A stretch of DNA of 64,000 bases from Oreocharis arfaki (taxonomy: Eukaryota > Chordata > Aves > Passeriformes > Paramythiidae): positions 128,528-192,527 of the forward strand of contig VZRR01007844.1 of the NCBI GenBank assembly GCA_013398015.1. Reading direction: 5' to 3'. The notes under the pieces were generated by a model. It was not told the origin of the DNA. It made no database searches and was given only the letters and a program-made list of their open reading frames with translations. Within the stretch, counting starts at the first letter, position 1, and each line of letters opens with the position of its first letter. The translations under genes were made by a program, and so were the position numbers. Shown here piece after piece: positions 47,355 to 57,210 of this stretch.

Positions 47355-48749
47355 ATGGAGTCTGGGTCAAGCTCCTTTCGAGTGGAATTTCCAGATTTTT
47401 CTAGCACCATTTTGCAGAAGTTAAACCAACAGCGCCAGCAAGGACAATTGTGTGATGTGTCCATTGTGGTTCAGGGCCATCTCTTCAGAGCCCATAAAGC
47501 TGTTCTTGCAGCAAGTTCACCTTACTTCTGTGATCAGGTTCTCCTGAAAAACAGCAGGCGAATAGTCCTGCCTGATGTGATGAATCCCAGAGTATTTGAA
47601 AACATTCTTCTGTCTACCTATACAGGCCGGCTGGTAATGCCTGCGCCAGAAATTGTTAGTTATCTGACAGCAGCAAGTTTCCTTCAGATGTGGCATGTAG
47701 TGGATAAGTGCACTGAAGTGCTTGAGGGGAACCCAACAGTTCTGTGTCAGAAGATGAATCATGGCAGTGACCATCAGTCCCCAAGCAGTAGTAGCTACAA
47801 TGGCCTTGTTGAAACCTTTGAACTTGGCTCTGGAGGACAGACAGAATTCCACAAAGTGCAGGAACTAAGGGACGGTGAAAATGAAGAAGAGAGCTCTAAA
47901 GATGAACTGTCATGTCAGCTGACAGAACACGAGTACCTTCCCAGTAATTCTTCAACAGAACACGATAGACTTAGCACTGGAATGACCAGTCAGGATGGCG
48001 AAGAAGGAACTAGTGATAGTGCAGAGTACCAGTATGCCAGACCAATGTATAGCAAACCCAGCATCATGTCTCACAAGCGGTGGATCCATGTGAAACCAGA
48101 AAGGTTTGAACAAGACTGTGAAGGCGTTGATAATCCTTACGATGAACACCAAGTTTCTGAATCCATGAATGCCATCCAGGCAGATCACTCAATCCAGTCT
48201 TCGGGTGTTGAAGATTTTCACATAGGTGACAAAAAGATGGAAGCAGAATTTGATGAACAGGCAGATGAAAGTAATTATGATGAACAAGTTGACTTCTATG
48301 GCTCATCTATGGAAGAATTTTCTGGTGAAAGGGCAGATGGAAATTTAAGTGCTCACAGACAGGATCTTATGATGGCAGCAGGCTATGGTGAAAGCATTGA
48401 TATGGCTGCTGGGATTAAAGAAGAAACATCTCTCACTGGATTCTCCCATGCCGATAAGCTCTATCCTTGTCAATGTGGAAAAAGCTTTACACACAAAAGT
48501 CAGAGAGATCGGCATATGAGTATGCACCTTGGTCTTCGACCTTATGGCTGTGGTGTCTGTGGTAAGAAATTCAAAATGAAACACCATCTTGTAGGCCATA
48601 TGAAAATTCATACAGGCATAAAACCATATGAGTGCAACATCTGTGGGAAAAGATTTATGTGGCGGGACAGTTTTCATCGGCATGTGACCTCTTGTACCAA
48701 GTCCTATCAGGCTTCTAAAGCTGAGCAGAGTACTGCTGAGATGAACTAA
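47355..48749 (+). CDS. ZBTB43: ZBTB43, BTB/POZ and zinc-finger transcription factor
   Basis: The full 464-residue protein lies in one exon. Residues ~1-30 include the FPDFSSTILQKLNQQRQQGQ helix. The BTB/POZ domain spans ~23-125, with LCDVSIVVQG at 32-41 and FRAHKAVLAASSPYF at 44-58, and should mediate dimerisation and corepressor contact. A long acidic, Ser/Glu-rich linker (~165-350) follows. Three C-terminal zinc fingers are C372-C374-H387-H391, C399-C402-H415-H419 and C427-C430-H443-C447. The first has one residue between its cysteines instead of two, and the third is C2HC. Both features agree with the vertebrate ZBTB43 I remember (human 467 aa), so they are family traits. It acts in the nucleus and is generally regarded as a repressor. 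The start is fixed by the strong Kozak context (G at -3, G at +4) and by homology. ZBTB34, the tandem paralogue, is the main alternative, but the N terminus and linker match ZBTB43 better. No damage is seen. Confidence 0.97.
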   Translation: MESGSSSFRVEFPDFSSTILQKLNQQRQQGQLCDVSIVVQGHLFRAHKAVLAASSPYFCDQVLLKNSRRIVLPDVMNPRVFENILLSTYTGRLVMPAPEIVSYLTAASFLQMWHVVDKCTEVLEGNPTVLCQKMNHGSDHQSPSSSSYNGLVETFELGSGGQTEFHKVQELRDGENEEESSKDELSCQLTEHEYLPSNSSTEHDRLSTGMTSQDGEEGTSDSAEYQYARPMYSKPSIMSHKRWIHVKPERFEQDCEGVDNPYDEHQVSESMNAIQADHSIQSSGVEDFHIGDKKMEAEFDEQADESNYDEQVDFYGSSMEEFSGERADGNLSAHRQDLMMAAGYGESIDMAAGIKEETSLTGFSHADKLYPCQCGKSFTHKSQRDRHMSMHLGLRPYGCGVCGKKFKMKHHLVGHMKIHTGIKPYECNICGKRFMWRDSFHRHVTSCTKSYQASKAEQSTAEMN

Positions 48750-50847
48750 GACATGAGTGCTTACATTTGTTTATTAGAGTAAGAAAAATAAACTAATTAT
48801 GCAAATAATGTCTGGTACTTGCTATTGTACATTCTCAAAAAACAAGTTTTAATGAATATGCTGGTATAAACAGATCAAACATATTTTGCTTTCTGCAGTA
48901 TTACTTCGGGTGTTCAGTGTGTGAAGTGCATGTGGTCTGAAAGGTGCCTGCAAAATGAGGTCTGACATTCATTGTAATCACAGCAGTATTTAGAAGCCGT
49001 CTTGTATTTCTAAGTCGTCTAAATTCACAGTAAAACTCAGCTCTAAATTGACAAAAAATCCTGAAAATACTTAGATGAACCAGGAATTCGAGTAGTACTA
49101 CTTAATGGAAAAGAAAACGAAGATGACCAGGTCGGGTTATACGATTCACATTTTAATGAAGAAAAAAAATTAGAATTCCACCTCAAGGTGAAGACTGCCA
49201 GCATAGTTAACATGCATCATTACATAGTGTGCGTCATTCAGTAGCCTTTGTTGTATTGCTTAATGAAAGGCAGTGATAAAGGTGGTTTGACTTTCCTTTG
49301 TCTGTCTTCTGTTTTTTAAATTTATCTTCAGTAAAACAAATGTCTAATTTTGTGCTGATTTCTATTAGAGTCTGTAATGCACTTACGTATAAACTTCAGT
49401 ATTTATTAAGTATACTTTATCCTTGCTCCTTTAGGGTCTAATTCTGTACGACTTTTGACTTCATTAGATTTTAATTACTACATTCTGAGAGCTTCTAGAA
49501 GTGTGTGTAATAGATATGTCTTATTAAAAAAAAAAAAGAAACCAACAAAATTAAGATGTAACATTTGGAACTTAGTCAAAATAATCAAATATTTAAACTG
49601 TAGATTTCTGTTCAAATTTTTGTGGCTTACTACAGTAGCAAGTACCAAACTCTGGATTCGTGAACTGACTTCTTATTGGTACAAAAACAACTTTGAGAAC
49701 TTCTATCTAGTTTTAGAAACCTGCTTTAGGAAAATTATGTAGTCGTTGATAGGTATTTATACTTCTAATTCTTTAGTGTTTGAATAGTAAGAACTACAAT
49801 ACGCATTCTTGGTACTGAACTACTGTGACTGGTGATCACAAGCAGAGTTTTTTACTTGCTCAAATGAAGTTGCTTGTGGAAAAAAGTAGGAAGTATGTCG
49901 TTTGGATCTTCTAATGGTACTGCAGAACATGGTGCCATGCTTATGTCTGAAGTTGGGATTTTTGCTGGGAAAGTGACATTTGTTCTTTGTTAGGATGAGG
50001 ATCTGCGTGTGAGGCTCTCATTTGTGGAGATAGATGGAGGAGTGTGTATAGTTCTAAGAGATGCTGCCAGCTCTGCAGATAGAGTAAAGGCATCAGTTGT
50101 AAAGGTGACAACAGGATTTTGGGGTTGAAAGCTTAATGCAGTCCAGTGCAAAAGCAACTGCTTCTCATTAAGCAAGAGCAAAAGTTTCTTAGTAGCTTAC
50201 TGAAATATGAAAAGGAAAGAACCTTTAGAACATACATAGAATATAATAGAAAGAGGTGACATGCAAGTACAGTGCTGTTCACATAGGGAAAAAGTTAACC
50301 AGCATTAAAGACCTAAGCCTGTCTGGCCCCAATTTCTGTATTAGGCACTGCTGTGTGCAGGATAATGTACTGAAACAGATGACCCTGTATGGTGAAGCAA
50401 AACCACACAAAGATTATTACACTTCAGATTCTTTTTTGAACTCCCAGTTACAAATTGTCTTAAGATACAACTGAACTGTATCCTGAAAATGAATGTCTGC
50501 TGTAAGCTGAGGGTTTTCTACTCAGTGAGCTGTAATTACTGTAATTTCTTTACTGGCATTCTACTTAAAACCCATTTTTTAAAGAGGCTCTTAATTATTA
50601 ATCTTCTAATGCTTCAAATATTTTTTCATATGGAATTTTGTTAAAACAGATGTTCCCAAGTACAATGAACCCATTGCTGGCAATGGGTATGAATCATCAG
50701 CACCACAGAGTTCCTATTCTTAGCACTTAATTGAACTCTACAAATACCATGGTGGCCATGTTTAACCTTTGTGATCAAGGTACTGAAACAGGGATTTTGC
50801 TCACTAACACTGTAACCTGCTTAATGTATAGAAGCACTTTGTATTTA

Positions 50848-50945
50848 AACAAAAAAAATAAAAAACTTAAAACAAGAAAACCCAACAACAACAACAAAAA
50901 AAAAAAAAAACAACAAAAATAACAACAAAAAACCAAACAAACCAT
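50848..50945. repeat. A-rich / CAA low-complexity tract
   Basis: Poly(A) runs are interspersed with CAACAACAA units. It lies in the inferred 3'UTR of ZBTB43, where internal oligo-dT priming would be expected to produce false 3' ends. Confidence 0.9.
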
Positions 50946-51182
50946 AAAACTTTTTAAGTATGTTTTTTAAACTTAGAAATTATATTCCCTCTGTGGTTTG
51001 TTTACACACTGCTAACACTGTCTTTTTTAATACTAAAAAATACTATAATGCTTGCCTGTTTACATGAAGGTAGAGGAACCGGTTCTTGCACTCAGTGGCC
51101 CTATTTTTCCATTCTCCAAGGCCTTACCATATACATGGTGTCATTTCTGCAAGTACCATCATCACACTTGAAGGAAGGCATT

Positions 51183-51322
51183 AGAATCATAGAGTGGTTT
51201 AAGTTGGAAGGAGACTTTGAAGGTCATCTAATTCCACCCCCCCCTGCCATAGGCATGGACACCTTCAACTAGGCCAGGTTGCTCAGAGCCCCATCCAGCC
51301 TGGCCTCGAACATGTGCAGGGT
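51183..51322 (-). mobile_element. CR1 LINE 3'-end fragment (minus orientation)
   Basis: AGAATCATAGAGTGGTTTAAG begins a clear match to the reverse complement of the CR1 3' end. It continues through TTGGAAGGAGACTTTGAAGG, TCTAATTCCACCCCCCCTGC and AGGTTGCTCAGAGCCCCATC to GGCCTCGAACATGTGCAGGG, where the match stops. It is 5'-truncated, and antisense to ZBTB43 within the presumed 3'UTR. Confidence 0.93.
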
Positions 51323-51623
51323 GTTTATTCTCATACTCATTTCAAGAATGATCCTGTGTATTACATCAGTTCTCAGCCCCTTTCCAATTGTCACTTTAGT
51401 TTTCCATAGAAAGAATAAGGGTGCCTCTTCCCATTTAACCGTAAAGAAGGCTGGACAGAAACACCAGTCTGAAAACTGCGGTCAAAAAATAAATAAATAT
51501 GTTGAACCCAGACCGTCCTACAGAGCTGCCAGCAAAACGGTTTCTCTTACCAGCTTGGAATGAGTTTTATATGGGATATTTCTAGGTTTAACATTACTTC
51601 TATTTGCAGTAAGATTACTTTGA

Positions 51624-51629
51624 AATAAA
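51624..51629 (+). terminator. Alternative polyadenylation signal AATAAA
   Basis: AATAAA occurs in TGAAATAAAGCTTT, a context often seen at vertebrate 3' ends. Use here would give a 3'UTR of about 2.9 kb. Confidence 0.3.
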
Positions 51630-52885
51630 GCTTTAAAATCAAATGTACTGCGAGAGACACTTTAAAGGTTTTATAACAGATTCAGTAATCATATTATAGA
51701 ACCATGTCCTTTTTTAATGACTTAGCATGAATATAACTTTTTAGTATTTGCCTATTGCTGTTTTACCCCATATTATGGTATTGTCTTGAAAGTCCAACAA
51801 ATGTTGCTCCACTGATTTTATAGCGTTTGGCTTTCTGCTGTTAATTTACATTAATCCAATTGATTGCAGGAAAATACTGATCTGATTGTCATGAGATCAG
51901 GTTGAGAGGATTGATGATTTAAGGGCAGTTTGAGAGACATGTCTAAAATCCTTACTTTTGCATGTCACAGGTGAAACAGCTGTCTTGTGGTGTTTCTCTG
52001 AAATTCAGTTTATTGTCCTTTGTCAAACTTCTAATCACCATTTCAGGTATTGGGGGGGAAAGAAAAAATTACGTAAACCATCTTCCTCAGGCTCAGCTTA
52101 AGTCTAGCACCTCCCTGCTTTTGTAGTCTCAGTTTCCCTTGCTTTCGCCAACAGTTGTATTCAGTTCCTCCCATTTCCTTTAGTAAGGTGACAGGTCACA
52201 CAGGAGGTTGGGCTTATATGCGCACTTCCTTTCTGATGCTCTTCATTTCTTAGTAGGTGTCCTCTGGTGCTCTGGTCTGGTCAGTGTCACTATTCATGGT
52301 GACACTGTCCATTCAGGGATGTGGCTGTTCCAGCTTGGTTCTCCTGTGGAACTCAGTTATTTCAGAGGTGTACCTGCTCTGGCAGGGCTTAGCTGTAGGC
52401 CAAAGTCCTCTTAGAAGTGAATCTCTTCAGGCGGAGGGTGTGTCCTTTTGTGAGTATGTCACATGTTCTCAGTGACTTCTTCAGGTGTTTTCCCAAGAGC
52501 AGCTCTTCAGTTTCTCCACATATACCCAGGAGTATCTTCTCCATATGTCTCCCTGCACCTATTGCTAGTAGCTGCCATTCTTCCTTAAGTATGTTTAAGC
52601 AGAAGCACTATGTGCACCTCTGGTTGAGATTTTGGCTTGCAGTGGATTGTTCACATCCATTTTTTGTGCAGGCTGAACTTCTTTTGACTAGCACAGGGCA
52701 GCTCGCAACCTCTGGCTGCGCATCACCCCTTGCAGTCCCTGCCGCTGGTGGCCACTGCAGTTGAACATAGCAAGCCAAGATACACAGACACAGCTTCTGT
52801 CAAGCTTCTGATCTTTGCTAATAGAGTGGTCTTGTTCAGGTACGAAAAATTATTTCTTGTTTGTGGGGAGGAGGGAAGCAATCCA

Positions 52886-52911
52886 TATATATATATGTAT
52901 ATATATAATAT
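52886..52911. repeat. TA/TG dinucleotide repeat
   Basis: ATATATATATATGTATATATAT-type run of about 25 bases, imperfect. Confidence 0.85.
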
Positions 52912-54105
52912 GAATGCATATGTATATGATGACTTTCATTAATCTTCCCGTATGCTTCATTACCTTCGGTGATGTGGCTGTTGGCTGGAGTAAAATGAGT
53001 GTCTTCTTATAACCAACAATATTGTACACCCAGGCGGCTTTCAGACTTTCCTGCTGCTTTGAAGCCATTCATTGTCCTAGCAGTGGTAAGAAGACTTAAT
53101 GATACTGCAGCTAAGCTCCTTTTCATTCCGTTTTGTAACTAAGATGTTAATTACCATGGGATCCCTGTAACTCCCATTCTGAAAAATTCAGCTGTTAGCA
53201 GGGTTAAAATCTACTTAGGTGTATATCAGACCCTTTTGAGGGAGAAGGTTCCTATTTCACACACCGGTGTTGGTTTGCAGGGTGCTTTTTTGTTGTTTCA
53301 TTTTTTTAACTTTCCTTCTTTGTTTTATGGGTGAGCAGATAGACTCTAGAAGGTATTGTCAGTACAGTTTTTGGTCACAGCTTTTTTCATCTGAGGTGTG
53401 GCTGAGGTTGAGAAACCGTCCTGTATCATAAGCAAGGCAGATGATCAAAGGCTGGTGTATTGAGCATTCCGTATTATTGAGCCTGAAAGAATGGAGGCAC
53501 ATCAGAGTTTGTAATCTCAGTACTTTTGCCTGGGTGCCAGCAAGCTGATCTGTCTCAGAATTATGAGAGTCTACAGCAGTATATTGAGTGTTTTGCTGTA
53601 ACAGAATTAGGACCTTTCTCAAAGCAACAAAGGAAAGTTGGTTTTTTGTCTTTTAGATGCTTCATTGGATGGCTTGGCTTCTTTAGCTATTAGCTGTAAA
53701 CTGTCAGTGGCCTAGGGGAAGATGCTGGAAAAGAAAATGGTATATTTTTACTGTGATTAAATTGCAAGTTCTGATTTTTGCTTGAAGCCTGTGTCTGTCG
53801 ATTGCTGCTCCTTTTTTTTAATTCATGGGATTCCATATTTCTTTCAGAAATGTAACTGTTTATGCAAGTCAAGTGAATCTTCCTTAATGAGCTATAAGTT
53901 TTTATTCTAAACAAGTCATTTATAATAGTAAATTTGCATATCTTGATATTTTGTGAGATGTTATGCCTGTATTGCAGAGGTTGGATAGTTTTGTCTATAA
54001 ATATTGCTGTCCTAATTGTACAGCATGGTTTTAATTTAATGTTACTGTTCAATATTTTCTTCTTATAGAAGAGTCCCATGCCCCTTTTTTTGTAAAACAT
54101 GTTTT

Positions 54106-54111
54106 AATAAA
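54106..54111 (+). terminator. ZBTB43: Likely distal polyadenylation signal of ZBTB43
   Basis: AATAAA in TTTTAATAAATGTTATCTG is followed within 15-30 nt by GT/T-rich sequence (CAACTTTGTAAATGTTTTC). It is the last good signal well before the ZBTB34 CpG island, and the spacing agrees with a long family-typical 3'UTR. Confidence 0.5.
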
Positions 54112-54130
54112 TGTTATCTGTCAACTTTGT

Positions 54131-55440
54131 AAATGTTTTCTTAAGCTTGAATGAAAGGAATGCATGTCTAGTACTAGTATTTAATATTTCACTTTGCCAA
54201 AATAAGTGCTTAAACAAAAGTACAAATCCAAGAGTTGTTGATATATAACTTTATTAAATATATTAAAAAGTGTATCTAGTAATGTGTCTTCTTGAAATAA
54301 TAACATGCCAGCCTAGTCTAAGAAAACACTAAACTAAAACCTGATTTTTATGACACAGTAAGTTTGTTGAATTTGTGGATTTGAGCCCATTTCTTTGTTG
54401 CTTTAGGTAATTAGCTTCCATGCTAGTTCAAATTTATCAAACAGGTTTTGTTGTAACTGGTTTTTGCAGAATGGTGATCTCTGAAGTTACAATACAGAAT
54501 GTACATGCTGATAGGAAAATTCCAAAACACTCACTCCATAGTAGCAGCAACCACATGTCCCAAAGGCCTCTTGGTACATTCGAAGTAGGTACAGATAACA
54601 TAGATTTTTTTCTTGTCTGAGTATGAAAGAAAATTCATGCTGCAAAAAGTATTAAAGATTAAGTTTCCCCTTCCTTCCTGCAAGGATTCCTTCTCCCCCT
54701 GACTAAATTTAGGTACTCATACTGAACACTTGATTTTGTCCAGCCTCCATCTCCTCAGTCCTTGTGAAACCATCCCAGCTGCTGCTTGCTACGTAAGCAA
54801 AAAATGAGCTCTCATTGAAAGCATGTTCAGTTAATACCTGGAGAAGTCAGTATTTGTGTAACACACTCAGTCTTCAGCAAATTCAAATGGAATATGGTAC
54901 AAGAAAATTAATTTTCTATTTTGGTTACATTTACCGAACACAGAAGAATAAACCCAGTGTTTTCTGCCTGTTCAGAATTAGTTGCTTGAGATTTTTTGTT
55001 TGTTTGTTTTTTTAATCTGACAAATACAGTTTGTCTGTGTGTTCTTTAACTTTGTTATTTGTGTCCTGGCCAGGATGCTTCCCAGGCTGCTGCTTTATTT
55101 GATCAGCATTCAATAGCTAATGTATGAAGACTCTGTTCTGTGTTTTAAAGGGAGAGAAACAGATACCTCCAGAAGACAGAATGTGGTGTCCAGTTAGACC
55201 AGGTGGATATCCCTGCCGGACCTCCTGGCACCAGTCGCTCTGACTGTTACTAAGTAGTACATGAACTGTCTGGTTCATAAACTGAATCGTTGCACTACCT
55301 GACCTACAAGGATATGCAGAATAACTCAAAAAAAAAAGTCAGCACGTGCTTGCTGAAGCGATTTCTGTGAGTTACAAGGCCAGTGTAACACAGGTGAACT
55401 TTTAAATTCTTTGCCTAATAAAAGTGGCAGTTCACAGCTG
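54131..55440. other. Short intergenic segment between ZBTB43 and the next promoter
   Basis: No gene or repeat is recognised. This ~1.3 kb separates the inferred ZBTB43 3' end from the next CpG island, so the two genes are close tandem neighbours. Confidence 0.55.
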
Positions 55441-55499
55441 GAGTGGGGTGTGTCCTCCCCCAAAAGCTTTCTCACTGCATCTCCGAGTGCCTAACGGGG

Positions 55500-56090
55500 T
55501 ATGGTTCTGAGGGCGCGTTCTCTTCTGGAGCTGCACACCGTGAGAGTTCTCGGAAGAGCTCTGCCCGTGTAAGTACCGGCTTCAGCCAATGCTCAAATCC
55601 TTCTGCCTTCGTGAAGAGTCGCGCTGCGAGGGCGGCTCCGCCCTACCCCGGTGGCGGGCAGAGCCCGGACTCCGCGCCGGGAGCGGGGCGAGTTCCCGGG
55701 CGGCCCGAGGGCACCGCCCGCTGCCGGGGCGTCACCAGGAAGCGGAACGGCCGCCAGCGGAATCAGTTCCGGGTGCGAGTGGCTGTGGGAGCGGGCGGGA
55801 AGCGGCGGTGGGAGCGGGCCGGGCCGGCCGGGATCCGCCATGTGAGAGCCCCAGACAGCCCCAGGTGAGCGGCCGCGCGAAGGGCGCTTGGCCTCGGGGC
55901 CGGCGCGGCGCTCCCGGATGGACCGGGGCCGTGCTCGGGAAGGGGTCCTGGCGCCTGACAGGCCCCACGGGGGCGGCGACCGCGGCCCGGCGAGCCGTGG
56001 CTCGGTTCAGCTGCCTGGAGCGGCGGCAGCGGCTTCGTCGAGGCTGCTCTCACCCGGCCGTGTCTTGGCGGGAGTTGTCGCGTAACCCGA
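55500..56090 (+). promoter_or_regulatory. ZBTB34: CpG-island promoter, probably of ZBTB34
   Basis: This is a second compact CpG island, densest at 55610-56060, with GC boxes (GGGCGGG) and several GGAAGCGGAA / TTCCGGGT ETS-like cores at 55737-55790. No TATA box is evident. The identity rests on synteny: in other vertebrates ZBTB34 follows ZBTB43 in the same orientation and starts with a noncoding exon. A donor on the plus strand (55864/55865) fits transcription in that direction. Confidence 0.6.
55750..55864 (+). other. ZBTB34: Probable ZBTB34 first exon (5'UTR)
   Basis: The right boundary is a strong donor, GCCCCAG|GTGAGCG, with GT at 55865-55866; the start is a guess. Near its end is CCGCCATGTGAG, which contains an ATG immediately followed by TGA (55840-55845) and resembles part of a YY1 site. 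Another strong donor, CCCGT|GTAAGTA at 55568/55569, could end an alternative first exon upstream. The coding exon of ZBTB34 should lie beyond the window's right edge. Confidence 0.5.
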
Positions 56091-56874
56091 GTCTGTGTCT
56101 CTGGTGCAGCTTTGGCGTGTTGGGAGGGAGGGCGGACGCGCCTGTGTCTGGATCTGCTCTAACCCGAGCGAGGCGTAAAATCCTTGGCACGGCGGACTGG
56201 GGTGGAACAAACCACCGAGGGAGGTGTTTACTGCCAAGAGTTGGGGGACCTTTCAGCTGCTGCTGTTCCGTCAGAGAAGGTGGAGGTTCTAGTGAAACCC
56301 CAATCTCTGTAACGCAAAGGTCTTTCCAAATTCCGGCAGGTGTGCACAGCATGCAGAATTGGATTTGGCTTAGAGTAAATCAGAGTTGAGAGTTAATTTG
56401 GAACAAGCCAGAACAGTCTCAGAAACATTAGTGTGAGTGAGCTGGTTTTCAAAGGAAAACAAAGTGATATAGGATTAGCTGCACTGCAGTTGTTATATGT
56501 TACAGAATCCTCAACATCTGGATCAGAATGTGCCTGTGCTTCATTGCCTGTCCAGGGACAGCTCCAAAAAGTTCTATCTGTCCCAAGTAGTGAGCTGGGA
56601 AAGTACCGTGAAAATGTGCTCTTCGCAGCTATTGTAAATCTACTGCGAGAAATATTGCTGATATCTAGAGAACATAGTCACTTCATTGCTTAAAAGAAAC
56701 ATCGGAGCCAAAAAATGTCAGCAGTTTGATGAAGAGTGGCTACAGTTTAAAAAAAAAAAAAAAAAAAAGTGGACAGATTAAAATGCACAATGGTGATGAA
56801 GTATTATCTTGGTAGTAAATAATATAGTAGTATCAGAAGGTTCAAGAGCCCTCTTCCCACTTTTGAAAATTCTG

Positions 56875-56912
56875 GTTATATCTATATCTATATCTATATC
56901 TATATATATATC
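56875..56912. repeat. (TCTATA)n hexamer repeat
   Basis: About five units of TCTATA, followed by a short TATATATC tail. Confidence 0.92.
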
Positions 56913-57138
56913 TTCAGTCTCAAAATACTGGTGGAAGTTTTTTTATAATGATAGTGACATTTGAAAGTTATCAGGTATTCAGAAAATGTGGCTATTTAGC
57001 ATTACATAATGGGGATATTGTAAAATTTGTGCACAAAATAAAAGTTTTTGGTCATTACTTGTAAGATCTTGCTGGTTTGGTATCACTAACATGCCTTTTT
57101 TTTTTGTTTATCTGACACAATACTTTTGTTGATATTGG

Positions 57139-57210
57139 AATCATAGACACATAGAATAGTTTGATTTGGGAGGTACCTTTTGATTTTGGCTTATCTCCAG
57201 TTTGCCTCCT
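57139..57210 (-). mobile_element. CR1 LINE 3'-tail fragment (minus orientation)
   Basis: AATCATAGACACATAGAATAG and TTGATTTGGGAGGTACCTTT match the reverse complement of the CR1 terminus (ATTCTATG-type tail repeats). The match fades over the next 25 bases. Confidence 0.8.

Larger units (their letters stand above)
48750..54130 (+). other. ZBTB43: ZBTB43 3'UTR (inferred extent)
   Basis: After the TAA, about 5.4 kb of noncoding AT-rich sequence runs to an AATAAA at 54106-54111 followed by a T/GT-rich stretch. Mammalian ZBTB43 also has a multi-kilobase 3'UTR, which favours this distal end. Other AATAAA candidates are 48787-48792 (only 38 nt after the stop) and 51624-51629. The segment includes a CR1 3'-end fragment at 51183-51322 and an A/C-rich tract at 50848-50945. 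The extent is inference and needs RNA evidence. Confidence 0.5.

Noticed and set aside
47517..48683. Antisense open frames within ZBTB43
   Set aside because: They are shadows of the conserved plus-strand coding sequence.
48787..48792. AATAAA 38 nt after the ZBTB43 stop as the main polyadenylation signal
   Set aside because: It would give an extremely short 3'UTR, unlike the multi-kilobase 3'UTR of the family. Kept only as a minor possibility.
55589..56389. 266-codon plus-strand open frame through the second CpG island
   Set aside because: It is an Arg/Gly/Ala-rich CpG artefact that runs through a strong splice donor, with no recognisable domain.
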